Numbered from the stretch's first letter, positions 45,240-53,559 are shown. The stretch: DNA of 64,000 nucleotides from Rhodobacteraceae bacterium HLUCCA12 (GCA_001314715.1 LJSV01000003.1:1-64000), one strand, 5' to 3'. Translations and numbers: made by a program. Notes: generated from the sequence alone by a model not told the origin.

Positions 45240-46031
45240 CTATCCCCGCGGTGCCGCATGCGGCGACAATGAATAGACCGCCTCGCCCGCGCTTCCGCTG
45301 ACCGACAGTGCGCGCGCGCTCAGCGGTTCAAGCGCCTCTTCCAGCGAACCCTGCACACAGTTGCGCATCATCAGGTCCAGCGCCTGCGCGCCTTCGGGCA
45401 GCGGGCGGGCCCCGACCGTCAGACGCCGCAAGACCAGCACGCAAAGCGTGTTCGTGCCGATGGTTTCGCGGGCATAGACATAGCTGCCCAGATCATCCTC
45501 GCCGCTCAGCAGGGCGCCATCGGTCAGGCGCTGGAATGGCGCGGGCAACCCGCCGAAACGGGTGGTGATTTCCTCGAAGTTGAATTCGGACAGGCGCGCG
45601 CTCGCATCGGTCTGCGCGCGGATGTGGATGATATTGTCGCCGCGCATGGCCGTGGGGTTGGCCAGTACGATGCGCTGCTCAAGCGCCGAGCCAAGATTGC
45701 GCTGCAACACCAGGACCGCGTCAGGGGCGTGGATCATGGCGCGAGAGGCCGGCACGACGGCGAATTCCACCGTGTGTTCGCGCACCTCCATCGACGGGGC
45801 CCGCTGGCTTCCGGCCATCCGGTAAAGCCCGGTGGCAAAGCGATTGCCGCCACCCTCGGTGCAGGCAGCGACCAGAACCGCGGCCAGACCCAGCCCCAGC
45901 ACCCAGCGCAAGGGTCGCCTGAAGCCGGTCAACAGCGCGAAACCCCGGCGCAAAGCCGGTCGGGTAAAGGTGGGATCTGCTCTGTCAACGGCCATGGCGA
46001 ACGCTCGGTCTTTGCTTGTTCCGGGGCGCAT
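45240..46031 (-). CDS. bcsN: BcsN-like lipoprotein, first gene of cellulose operon
   Basis: The 263-residue protein has a long basic N-terminus, a hydrophobic stretch and the lipobox VLVAAC, so it is a lipoprotein. Its position directly before bcsA and its beta-rich body (AMIHAPDAVLVLQRNLGSALEQRIVLANP) fit BcsN, which accompanies bcsA in several alphaproteobacteria and has no defined function. The assignment rests mainly on context and is tentative. The start is uncertain: ATG 46031 is used here, GTG 46052 and ATG 45995 are alternatives. A 41-base gap separates it from bcsA. Confidence 0.6.
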   Translation of the reverse strand: MRPGTSKDRAFAMAVDRADPTFTRPALRRGFALLTGFRRPLRWVLGLGLAAVLVAACTEGGGNRFATGLYRMAGSQRAPSMEVREHTVEFAVVPASRAMIHAPDAVLVLQRNLGSALEQRIVLANPTAMRGDNIIHIRAQTDASARLSEFNFEEITTRFGGLPAPFQRLTDGALLSGEDDLGSYVYARETIGTNTLCVLVLRRLTVGARPLPEGAQALDLMMRNCVQGSLEEALEPLSARALSVSGSAGEAVYSLSPHAAPRG

Positions 46032-46143
46032 GGCAGGGGTAATCCTCCGCACATGCGTATGCGAAACCTCCGCCTAAGCGGATCGCAATTGCCCTGAACG
46101 AAGACACTGTTCCTGCTCGTGCCTGCTTATTATTGTTGCCATG

Positions 46144-46172
46144 ACTGTATTAAAACCACGGGAATCGCGCAA
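46144..46172 (-). promoter_or_regulatory. Probable promoter of the cellulose operon
   Basis: On the minus strand TTGCGC (46167-46172) and TACAGT (46144-46149) are 17 bases apart. This would start transcription near 46137, about 105 bases before the BcsN-like ATG. Confidence 0.4.
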
Positions 46173-46203
46173 TCCTATTCGTGCCCAAAGGCCTGCCATC
46201 GTT

Positions 46204-46220
46204 GCAAATGTCACATTTGC
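46204..46220. promoter_or_regulatory. 17-base palindromic operator candidate upstream of the bcs operon
   Basis: GCAAATGT-C-ACATTTGC is a perfect inverted repeat with 8-base arms. Its centre is about 75 bases upstream of the predicted transcription start, a position typical of activator sites. The regulator is unknown. Confidence 0.5.
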
Positions 46221-46362
46221 GCCCCAATGGTCAGAGGGATTGTTTCCAACATCGACCTCGCCCCCATATCTGCCCCGGCGTACGCGCCCCCCCATGAGCC
46301 GGGCGCCACATTGCTGCCACAAACGACGGCAATCGCGGTCCCCGGAACGCGGAATTGCGGCG

Positions 46363-46818
46363 TCAATCGCGGCGAGATGCAAAGAATTCGCGCAGCATCG
46401 CTGCCGAATCGCTGCCGGCGATTCCGTCATAGATCTCTGGCCGGTGGTGGCACTGCGGGTGGCTGAAGACACGCGGTCCATTCTCGATCCCGCCCGACTT
46501 GGGGTCCGAGGCGCCATAGTAGAGCCGGGCAATGCGCGCGAATCCGATCGCAGCGGCGCACATCGGGCACGGCTCCAGCGTGACGAAAAGGGCATGGCCC
46601 GTCAGCCGTTCGCTGCCCGCCTGCCCGCAGGCTGCACGGATCACCAGCATTTCGGCATGGGCCGTCGGGTCCGACATCTCGCGCGTGCGGTTTCCATCGC
46701 GCGCAACCACCCGCCCCGCCGGATCGACGATCACCGCCCCGACCGGCACCTCGCCGCGCGCCGCCGCGGCGCGGGCCTCGTCCAGCGCGATTGACATGTG
46801 ATGCGGAAACCGGTTCAT
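46363..46818 (-). CDS. tadA: tRNA-specific adenosine deaminase
   Basis: TadA converts adenosine 34 to inosine in tRNA-Arg(ACG). The 151-residue protein has the deaminase motif HAEMLVIRAAC (catalytic Glu, zinc His) and the second zinc motif PCPMCAAAI. The C-terminal FFASRR follows the usual pattern. It is divergent from rluB. A free-standing nucleoside deaminase is a less likely alternative, given the N-terminal GEVPVGAVIVDP. Confidence 0.92.
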   Translation of the reverse strand: MNRFPHHMSIALDEARAAAARGEVPVGAVIVDPAGRVVARDGNRTREMSDPTAHAEMLVIRAACGQAGSERLTGHALFVTLEPCPMCAAAIGFARIARLYYGASDPKSGGIENGPRVFSHPQCHHRPEIYDGIAGSDSAAMLREFFASRRD

Positions 46819-46887
46819 GGGGTCTGAATGCCCTTATGCCGCGCACCGCGCAAGGGCGCAGCGCCCCTTTCCCTGACAGCCGGTCCG

Positions 46888-47940
46888 ATGCCAAAGCCCA
46901 ACCGCCCCAAACCCCGCCCCGCGTCCCGTGCCGAACCCGACAGTGCCGGGCAGACCACGGGTGCGCGCATTGCCAAGGTTCTGGCGCGCGCGGGCGTCGC
47001 CTCGCGCCGCGAGGCCGAAACCATGATCCTGGCCGGGCGGGTGCAGGTGAACGGCTCGCGCATTGACAGCCCGGCGCTGAACGTCGGGCCGAGTGATCGC
47101 GTCATGGTCGATGGCAAACCCCTGGCCGCGCCGGAACCGCCGCGCCTGTGGCTGTACCACAAGCCGACCGGACTGGTGACCAGCGCGCGCGACGAAAAGG
47201 GGCGGCCCACCGTGTTTGACACCTTGCCTGACGACCTGCCGCGCGTGATGTCGGTGGGCCGGCTGGACATCAATTCCGAGGGCTTGCTGCTCTTGACCAA
47301 TGACGGCGCATTGAAACGCCGGCTGGAACTGCCATCCACGGGCTGGCTGCGCAAGTACCGGGTGCGCGTCAAGGGCGCGCCCCAGGAGGCGGCGCTGGAG
47401 CCTTTGCGCAAGGGCCTTGTGATCGAGGGCGAGCGCTTTCAACCGATGGTGGTATCGCTGGATCGCCAGCAAGGCGCCAACGCCTGGCTGACGGTGGGCA
47501 TCCGCGAAGGGCGCAACCGCGAGGTGCGCCGCGCCATGGAGGCCGTGGGCCTGTCGGTCAACCGGCTGATCCGCATCAGCTATGGCCCCTTTCAGCTGGG
47601 CGACCTGGCGCCCGGCGCAGTCGAGGAAATACGGCCCAAGGTCTTGCGCGATCAACTTGGCTCGGACGCAGCGGGCGGCGACCCGGCGACGCCCCCGGCA
47701 AGAAAGCGTCCGCAAAAGGCTGCGGGCACTGGCCCGTCTGGCCGCGACCGGGCCGGGGGCAAGGGCGACAGCGGGACTGAAAAGCCGACCCGGCGCTCAT
47801 GGGGAACCAAATCCTGGGGCGGCAAGGCGACCGGGCAGGCCACGGGCGAGGACAGCCCGAAACCGCGTTCATGGGGGCGCAAGAGCGCGCAACCCTCGCA
47901 GCCCGCAGGCCCCCGCAAACCGCCCCGAACGCAACGCTGA
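46888..47940 (+). CDS. rluB: 23S rRNA/ribosomal pseudouridine synthase (RluB-type)
   Basis: The 350-residue protein has an N-terminal S4 RNA-binding domain (RIAKVLARAGVASRREAETMI, about residues 27-47) and a RluB/RsuA-type catalytic domain with the aspartate in SVGRLDINSEGLLLL. The core ends near residue 255. The last 95 residues are a basic low-complexity tail containing three SWG repeats (RRSWGTKSWGG, RSWGRK), probably for RNA contact. RluB (U2605 of 23S rRNA) is the likely target, though RluE or RluF-type specificity cannot be excluded. Confidence 0.9.
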   Translation: MPKPNRPKPRPASRAEPDSAGQTTGARIAKVLARAGVASRREAETMILAGRVQVNGSRIDSPALNVGPSDRVMVDGKPLAAPEPPRLWLYHKPTGLVTSARDEKGRPTVFDTLPDDLPRVMSVGRLDINSEGLLLLTNDGALKRRLELPSTGWLRKYRVRVKGAPQEAALEPLRKGLVIEGERFQPMVVSLDRQQGANAWLTVGIREGRNREVRRAMEAVGLSVNRLIRISYGPFQLGDLAPGAVEEIRPKVLRDQLGSDAAGGDPATPPARKRPQKAAGTGPSGRDRAGGKGDSGTEKPTRRSWGTKSWGGKATGQATGEDSPKPRSWGRKSAQPSQPAGPRKPPRTQR

Positions 47941-47970
47941 GCACCGGTTCACCGCCACAATTCGGTGACT

Positions 47971-47999
47971 TTCCAAAGCCCCGCGCCATGGCGTATAGT
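47971..47999 (+). promoter_or_regulatory. Possible promoter of the XpaC-TelA operon
   Basis: A good -10 (TATAGT, 47994-47999) follows a weak -35-like TTCCAA (47971-47976) at 17 bases. It lies just after the rluB stop and 91 bases before the small membrane gene. Confidence 0.3.
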
Positions 48000-48089
48000 C
48001 CTGCAATCGGCGCGCGAGCGCGCGCCCAAGCCATGACCGTTTCGACCTTCGCCCGGCACCGGGCATATTCCACCGACAGGACGGCCGCA

Positions 48090-48170
48090 TTGACGACCCA
48101 AGGCATTCAGAAGACAGCGTATATCTTGTTGCTGGGACTGGTGATCTACGTCTGGGCAGTGGGGGGCTGA
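48090..48170 (+). CDS. Small single-helix membrane protein
   Basis: This reading frame gives 26 residues from a TTG start: TTQGIQKTAYILLLGLVIYVWAVGG after the start residue. A hydrophobic helix fills the C-terminal two-thirds. The ribosome binding site AGGAC is weak; an in-frame ATG at 48033 would give 45 residues. Its stop lies three bases before the XpaC ATG, suggesting coupled translation. No homologue is recognised, so coding is likely but not certain. Confidence 0.5.
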   Translation: MTTQGIQKTAYILLLGLVIYVWAVGG

Positions 48171-48173
48171 GAT

Positions 48174-49136
48174 ATGGCCAGACGGTTTGGCGGCCCCAAC
48201 AGCCCCGGCGGCGATCCGCGCCCGAACGCCTCGGGGATGACGGCGGGCCCGGTGCCCACACATCGGCCCCATCCGGTCGGGGCACGGGTGCATCTGTTGT
48301 TCGTGCTGCCGTTCCTGTTCGCCGTCAGCGCCTTTTTCAAGGATCCAGCCGGGCTGGCCGCGAACCTGTCGGTGTTTGCGCTGCTCTTGCTGTCGGCCTG
48401 GCTGACGCGCGAAGGCGTGATTGCCCAGGACGCGTATGACAACCGCCGGGTCGCCCGCCGTCCGGCCATTCCGCGCAAGATCTTTGCAGCGGCGGGCATG
48501 GGGCTTGCCCTTGGCGTGGCCGGTCTCATCGGGGCGGGCAGCCCCGTTTCGGCGGCGATCTTCGGCGGCCTCGGGGCGGTTCTGCACCTGGCGGCCTTTG
48601 GACCGGACCCGCTGAAGGACAAGGGGATGGAAGGCGTCGATCTGTTCCAGACCGATCGCGTCGCCCGCGCCGTGGAAGAGGCCGAAGAGCATCTGGCCGC
48701 CATCAGCAACGCAATCCTGCGCGTGCGTGATCGCGCCATCGACGAGCGTGTGCGCGAATTTCAGGCACATGTGCGCGCACTGCTGCGCACCGTCGAAAAT
48801 GACCCGCGCCGATTGAGCGCCGCGCGGCGCTACATGGGCGTCTATCTGCTGGGCGCGCGCGATGCCACGCTCAAGTTCGCCGATCTCTATGCCCGCAATC
48901 GCGATGCCGGGGCGCGGGCCGACTACGTCGCGCTGCTGGATGATCTGCAAGAGAATTTCGCCCTGCGCACCGAGACCCTGCTGGACAGCGATCGTCAGGC
49001 GCTGGACATCGAGATCGACGTGCTGCGCGAACGGCTCGAACGCGAAGGCGTGCGTGCGCCGGTTGCGGCCGGCACCCTTGAGGACATCGCAACCGCCGTG
49101 CCATCCACCCGAAATTCGTCCGAGAAAGGATCATAG
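48174..49136 (+). CDS. xpaC: XpaC-family membrane protein (5-bromo-4-chloroindolyl phosphate hydrolysis protein)
   Basis: The 320-residue protein has three to four hydrophobic segments in its first 145 residues, followed by a long alpha-helical region rich in Glu, Arg and Ala (EEHLAAISNAILRVRDRAID and on), probably coiled coil and cytoplasmic. This is the XpaC family. The name comes from a colony-colour phenotype in Bacillus and does not define a reaction. In Bacillus and many other bacteria xpaC precedes telA, as it does here, two bases apart. Confidence 0.85.
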   Translation: MARRFGGPNSPGGDPRPNASGMTAGPVPTHRPHPVGARVHLLFVLPFLFAVSAFFKDPAGLAANLSVFALLLLSAWLTREGVIAQDAYDNRRVARRPAIPRKIFAAAGMGLALGVAGLIGAGSPVSAAIFGGLGAVLHLAAFGPDPLKDKGMEGVDLFQTDRVARAVEEAEEHLAAISNAILRVRDRAIDERVREFQAHVRALLRTVENDPRRLSAARRYMGVYLLGARDATLKFADLYARNRDAGARADYVALLDDLQENFALRTETLLDSDRQALDIEIDVLRERLEREGVRAPVAAGTLEDIATAVPSTRNSSEKGS

Positions 49137-49138
49137 CA

Positions 49139-50296
49139 ATGACCGAAGAAGTGCGCCAGAAAGCCGTGCAACAAACCTCGGAAATCCAGCAGGCAACCCA
49201 GGTTGCCCTGCCAGAGCCCCAAGACGATGTCGTCACACTGGAACGGGCCGATAAATCCGCAGCAGGCGCCATCCGCCAGCGCATGTCGGAAATCGATCTG
49301 CAGGCCACCGGTTCGGTCATCGGTTTCGGGTCGCGGGCACAGCTGGAATTGCAGCAGATCAGCCAGTCCATGCTGCAAGACGTGAAGAACAAGGATATCG
49401 GCCCGGCGGGCGATTCGCTGCGGCAGATGGTGACCACGATCCGGGGCTTTTCGGTCAGCGAGCTGGACACCCGGCGCGAACGCAGCTGGTGGGAACGCCT
49501 GACCGGCAGGGCTGCGCCGATGGCGAATTTCATGGCCCGCTACGAGACCGTGCAATCGCAGATCGACCGTATCACCGAAAGCCTTCTGGGCCATGAAACG
49601 ACGCTCTTGAAGGATATCAAGTCGCTGGACCTGCTCTATGAAAAGACGCTGGATTTTTACAACGAGCTTGCGCTTTACATCGCCGCCGGCGAGGCACGGC
49701 TGAAAGAGATCGACGCCGACGAGATTCCGGCCAAACAGGCCGAGGTCGACGCCGCCGATGACAATGACAAGGTTCTCAAGGCACAGGAGTTGCGCGACAT
49801 GCGCGCCGCGCGCGACGACCTCGAACGGCGGGTGCATGACCTCAAGCTGACGCAGCAGGTCACCATGCAGTCGCTGCCGTCGATCCGGCTGGTCCAGGAA
49901 AACGACAAGTCATTGGTGACCAAGATCAACTCGACCCTAGTCAACACCGTGCCGCTTTGGGAAACCCAACTGGCCCAGGCCCTGACGATCCAGCGTTCGC
50001 GCGATGCCGCAACGGCCGTGCGCGAGGCCAACGATCTGACGAACGAGCTGCTGACCAAGAATGCCGACAATCTGCGGTCCGCCAATCGCGAAGTGCGCGA
50101 ACAGATCGAGCGCGGCGTGTTCGACATCGAGGCGGTGAAAAAGGCCAACGAGCAGTTGATCGCCACGATCGAGGACAGCTTGCAGATAGCCGATGCAGGC
50201 AAGGCCAGCCGGGCTGCCGCCGAACAGGAATTGCAGAAGATGGAGAGCGAGTTGCGTGAATCCCTGGCGTCGGCCAAGGCCCGTGCCTCGGGTTGA
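49139..50296 (+). CDS. telA: TelA-family protein (toxic anion resistance)
   Basis: The 385-residue protein is entirely helical and matches TelA: the stretch LTGRAAPMANFMARYETVQSQ (about residues 121-141) followed by long coiled-coil segments (KDIKSLDLLYEKTLDFYNELALYIAAGEARL), and a C-terminal NEQLIATIEDSL. TelA genes were named from tellurite resistance, but the family is mostly linked to envelope or antimicrobial stress, for example in the Bacillus yce operon. It has no signal or membrane helix, so it is cytoplasmic. The two-base gap to xpaC implies coexpression. Confidence 0.9.
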   Translation: MTEEVRQKAVQQTSEIQQATQVALPEPQDDVVTLERADKSAAGAIRQRMSEIDLQATGSVIGFGSRAQLELQQISQSMLQDVKNKDIGPAGDSLRQMVTTIRGFSVSELDTRRERSWWERLTGRAAPMANFMARYETVQSQIDRITESLLGHETTLLKDIKSLDLLYEKTLDFYNELALYIAAGEARLKEIDADEIPAKQAEVDAADDNDKVLKAQELRDMRAARDDLERRVHDLKLTQQVTMQSLPSIRLVQENDKSLVTKINSTLVNTVPLWETQLAQALTIQRSRDAATAVREANDLTNELLTKNADNLRSANREVREQIERGVFDIEAVKKANEQLIATIEDSLQIADAGKASRAAAEQELQKMESELRESLASAKARASG

Positions 50297-50336
50297 GACA
50301 TCCCCTACCGCGCGCCTTTTGGGAAGGGTGCGCGGC

Positions 50337-51269
50337 ATGCTGGGTGCGGGCCTGCTGGGGGCCGGCCTGGCGTCGGGTTGTGGCCTGATCGAACCCGGCC
50401 AGGTTCGTGTCAGCGCCCCGGCCCCAGCGCGGCCCGAGTCCTTGACGCGGGCACGGCCGTCGTCGGAACTTGCGGATTATTACCGACGCATCGAGGATGA
50501 GCGCGTGGCCGGTGGCCTGATGCGCCGAGACGACGGGACGGCCGACGCACCGTTCAGCGCCAGCATCCTGGCGCGCAACTATATCAAGATCGCGCTATAC
50601 GACGAATACCTGCAAACGGGCACGCGTTTTGCCGCGCGTCGCACTGCCAGTGCGCTGCGCCGATGGGATCAGCCGGTGGCGTTTCGCGTGGAGTTCGGCG
50701 ACTCGGTTCCGCCGGCGATGCGGGCGCGCGACCGCGCGGCGATTGCCGATCTGGTCCGCGATCTGTCCCAATCCGCGCGCCATCCGATGCGGCTCTTGCC
50801 CGCCGGACGCGAAAGCGGCGGCAATTTCCACATCCTGGTCCTGGACGAGGCCGAGCGTCGCGCGATCGCCCCCCGGCTTGAAGCCCTTGTCCCCGGCATC
50901 GACCAGTCCGCGATCCGGCTGGTGACGGACATGCCACGCGAAACATTCTGCCTGGCGATGGCCTTTTCGCGCGACGGATCGTCCACCTATACCGAAGCCT
51001 TCGCCATCGTGCGGGCCGAACATCCCGACCTGACGCGCCTGGCCTGCTATCACGAGGAACTGGCGCAGGGGCTGGGCCTAGCCGCCGACAGCGACGGGGC
51101 GCGCCCCTCGATCTTCAATGACGATCAGGAATTCGCGTTTTTGACCCGTCACGACCGTTTGTTGTTGCGCCTGCATCACGATACCCGGCTGCGCCCCGGC
51201 ATGACCGAGCGCGAGGCGCGTCCGATCGTTCATCGCATCGCCTCGGAACTTGTTGCGGGCGAAAGTTGA
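50337..51269 (+). CDS. DUF2927 lipoprotein
   Basis: The 310-residue protein starts with a short signal and a lipobox (LASGCG), so it is a lipoprotein. The rest matches DUF2927: FSASILARNYIKIAL, an inner core, and the C-terminal CYHEELAQGLGL followed by RPSIFNDDQEF. The HEELAQ stretch looks like the HExxH zinc motif of metalloproteases, but the second histidine is Gln, so catalysis is doubtful. The ATG 50337 is preferred; a GTG at 50328 is possible. It begins 40 bases after telA. Confidence 0.8.
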   Translation: MLGAGLLGAGLASGCGLIEPGQVRVSAPAPARPESLTRARPSSELADYYRRIEDERVAGGLMRRDDGTADAPFSASILARNYIKIALYDEYLQTGTRFAARRTASALRRWDQPVAFRVEFGDSVPPAMRARDRAAIADLVRDLSQSARHPMRLLPAGRESGGNFHILVLDEAERRAIAPRLEALVPGIDQSAIRLVTDMPRETFCLAMAFSRDGSSTYTEAFAIVRAEHPDLTRLACYHEELAQGLGLAADSDGARPSIFNDDQEFAFLTRHDRLLLRLHHDTRLRPGMTEREARPIVHRIASELVAGES

Positions 51270-51312
51270 CGCCATAGTGGCGCCACGATCCGGTTAGCAA
51301 AGGAGGCGAGCC

Positions 51313-52446
51313 ATGGTCTTCAATTTCCTCAAGGGCCAGTTCATCGACGTCATCGAATGGCTCGACGACTCGCGCGATACGCTTGTCTGGCGGTTCGAAC
51401 GCTACGGCAACAACATCATGATGGGTGCCAAGCTGACGGTCCGCGAGGGCCAGGCAGCGGTGTTTGTCCACGAGGGGCAGATGGCCGACATCTTCGGCCC
51501 CGGCCTTTATGAGTTGCAGACCAACAACATGCCGATCATGACGGCGCTGCAACACTGGTCGCACGGCTTCGACTCGCCCTTCAAGTCCGAGATCTATTTC
51601 GTCAACACCCGCCGGTTCGCCGACCTCAAATGGGGCACCCAGAACCCGATCATGCTGCGCGACCCCGAGTTCGGGCCGATCCGGCTGCGCGCCTTCGGCT
51701 CTTACGCGATACAGGTCTCGGAACCCGGCAAGTTCATGACCGAGATCGTCGGCACCGACGGCGACTTCACCCAGGACAAGATCACCGGCCAGATCCGCAA
51801 CATCATCGTGCAAAAGGTCAGCCGCGTGCTGGCGGGGTCAGGGGTTCCGGCACTGGACATGGCCGCCAACACCAAGGAATTGTCCGATGTCATCCGCGAG
51901 GGGATCGACCCCACCATGGACGAATACGGCCTCGACGTGGTCGAGCTGTATATCGAGAACATCTCGCTGCCGCCCGAGGTCGAAAAGGTGCTTGACCAGC
52001 GCACCTCGATGGGAATCGTGGGCGATCTGAACAAGTACACCCAGTTTTCAGCCGCGCAGGCGATGCAGAACGCGGCCGAGGGCGGCGGCGACAACGCGAT
52101 GGGCGCGGGTCTCGGCATGGGGATGGGCATGGGGATGGCCCAATCCATGGCCAACACCATGGGCGGCATGAACCAGCAACCGCAAGGCGGACAGCCCGGC
52201 GCCGCCGCACCGCCACCGCCACCGCCGCCAGCCCAGGCCGCTTGGCACATTGCCGAAAACGGGCAGACCAAGGGGCCGTTTGCCGTCGCGCAGTTGCAGG
52301 AAATGGTGGCGCAAGGTGCGCTGACCCGCGAGACCCTGGTCTGGACGCAGGGTCAGGAAGGTTGGCAGAAGGCCGGCGATACCAACGCGCTGTCGCAGCT
52401 CTTTGGCGCGACACCCCCTCCCCCGCCGCCGCCACCCGCCGGGTGA
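51313..52446 (+). CDS. SPFH/virion-core protein with GYF_2 C-terminal domain
   Basis: The 377-residue protein has an N-terminal SPFH (band-7-like) domain of the YdjI/virion-core type (about residues 1-240), then a Met-Gly repeat segment (GMGMGMGMA), a proline-rich linker (PPPPPPP), and a GYF_2 domain (WHIAENGQTKGPF through VWTQGQEGWQKAGD, about residues 313-360). A second run of prolines ends the protein. No membrane helix is seen, so it must bind membranes through the SPFH part or a partner. A strong ribosome binding site (AAAGGAGG) precedes the ATG. The zinc-ribbon gene starts three bases after its stop. Confidence 0.87.
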   Translation: MVFNFLKGQFIDVIEWLDDSRDTLVWRFERYGNNIMMGAKLTVREGQAAVFVHEGQMADIFGPGLYELQTNNMPIMTALQHWSHGFDSPFKSEIYFVNTRRFADLKWGTQNPIMLRDPEFGPIRLRAFGSYAIQVSEPGKFMTEIVGTDGDFTQDKITGQIRNIIVQKVSRVLAGSGVPALDMAANTKELSDVIREGIDPTMDEYGLDVVELYIENISLPPEVEKVLDQRTSMGIVGDLNKYTQFSAAQAMQNAAEGGGDNAMGAGLGMGMGMGMAQSMANTMGGMNQQPQGGQPGAAAPPPPPPPAQAAWHIAENGQTKGPFAVAQLQEMVAQGALTRETLVWTQGQEGWQKAGDTNALSQLFGATPPPPPPPPAG

Positions 52447-52449
52447 GCC

Positions 52450-53559
52450 ATGGCCGAGAACGCGCCCGCCGCTACCGGTGATCGGCATCAGTTTCCCTGC
52501 GCGCAATGCGGCGCGCAGTTGCGCTTTGCGCCCGGACAGCGCCGGTTGACATGCCAGTATTGCGGCCATGAACAGGACATTCCGGCCACCGAGGACGACC
52601 GCGATCAGGCGCTGGTCGCACATGATCTGAACGAGGCGCTGGCCAACCACCTGCCCGCCGAGGCGATGGAGGAAACGCGCGTCCTGAATTGCACCAATTG
52701 CGGCGCGCAGATCGAGTTCGACCCCGACACGCATTCCAAGCAATGCCCGTTCTGCGCTTCGCCTGTGGTCACCGATACCGGGATGCACCGCCATATCAAG
52801 CCCGCCGCCGTCCTTCCGTTTCGCCTGACCGAGAAAGAGGCGCATGACTCGATGAACCGTTGGCTCAAGGGTCTGTGGTTCGCGCCGAACGGGTTGAAGA
52901 AATACGCCCGCTCTGACCGCAGGCTTGATGGGCTGTATGTGCCCTACTGGGCATTCGATGCCTTCACGCGCTCACGCTATACCGGCGAGCGGGGCGATGC
53001 CTATTACGAAACCCGCACCGTCACGCGCAATGGAAAGACCTCGACCGAACAGGTGCGCAAGATCCGCTGGCGCCCGGCCAAGGGCTCGGTCCAGCGTCAG
53101 TTCCACGACGTGCTGGTGATGGCCGCCAAGAGCCTTCCGCGCAAGTATGTCCGCGCGCTCGAGCCGTGGATGCTGGGCGATCTGGCCCCCTACAGCCCTC
53201 AGTTTCTGGCGGGTTTCAGGGCCGAAGGATATACCGTCGATCTACCCGATGGCCACAAGATCGCGCTCGAACGCATGGAGGACGTGATCCGCCAGGATGT
53301 CCGCCGCGACATCGGCGGCGACGAACAGCGAATCCACAGCCTGCACACCGACCATTCCGACGAAAAGTTCAAACACCTGCTGCTGCCGATCTGGATGGCC
53401 GCCTATCGCTATCACGACAAAAGCTATCGCTTCATCGTCAATGCGCAGACCGGCAAGGTCCAGGGTGAACGTCCGTGGTCCAAGTGGAAGATTGCGGGTG
53501 CGGTTCTGTTGGCCCTGATCCTGGCGGGTCTGTTCGTGTATTTCGGCGAGTTGCGCTGA
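52450..53559 (+). CDS. Zinc-ribbon membrane protein (YdjG-like)
   Basis: The 369-residue protein has two N-terminal zinc ribbons (CAQCGAQ with CQYCGHE; CTNCGAQ with CPFCASP), a long central domain ([21 protein letters not shown]), and a single C-terminal helix ([17 protein letters not shown]). The same domain set occurs in B. subtilis YdjG and in proteins annotated as PriA-like, a label that should not be taken as a replication role. Its stop overlaps the dtd start by one base (TGATG), so the two are coupled. It probably forms a membrane complex with the SPFH protein. Confidence 0.83.
   Translation: MAENAPAATGDRHQFPCAQCGAQLRFAPGQRRLTCQYCGHEQDIPATEDDRDQALVAHDLNEALANHLPAEAMEETRVLNCTNCGAQIEFDPDTHSKQCPFCASPVVTDTGMHRHIKPAAVLPFRLTEKEAHDSMNRWLKGLWFAPNGLKKYARSDRRLDGLYVPYWAFDAFTRSRYTGERGDAYYETRTVTRNGKTSTEQVRKIRWRPAKGSVQRQFHDVLVMAAKSLPRKYVRALEPWMLGDLAPYSPQFLAGFRAEGYTVDLPDGHKIALERMEDVIRQDVRRDIGGDEQRIHSLHTDHSDEKFKHLLLPIWMAAYRYHDKSYRFIVNAQTGKVQGERPWSKWKIAGAVLLALILAGLFVYFGELR

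Larger units (their letters stand above)
46032..46362. other. Control region of the cellulose operon, gene-free
   Basis: These 331 bases lie between the tadA 3' end and the BcsN-like gene. They hold a probable promoter (46144-46172) and a perfect 17-base palindrome (46204-46220). Frames through it look noncoding. Confidence 0.55.

Noticed and set aside
42859-45276. An 805-codon open frame antisense to bcsA, and similar long frames opposite lepA, bcsB and prfC
   Set aside because: They are mirror images of well-supported genes in high-GC DNA. Their proteins are rich in Arg, Gln, His and Gly and show no motifs or domain pattern.
52450-53559. PriA-like (primosomal) function for the zinc-ribbon protein
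   Set aside because: It has only two small zinc ribbons and a membrane helix, with no helicase motifs; the operon context points to a membrane role.
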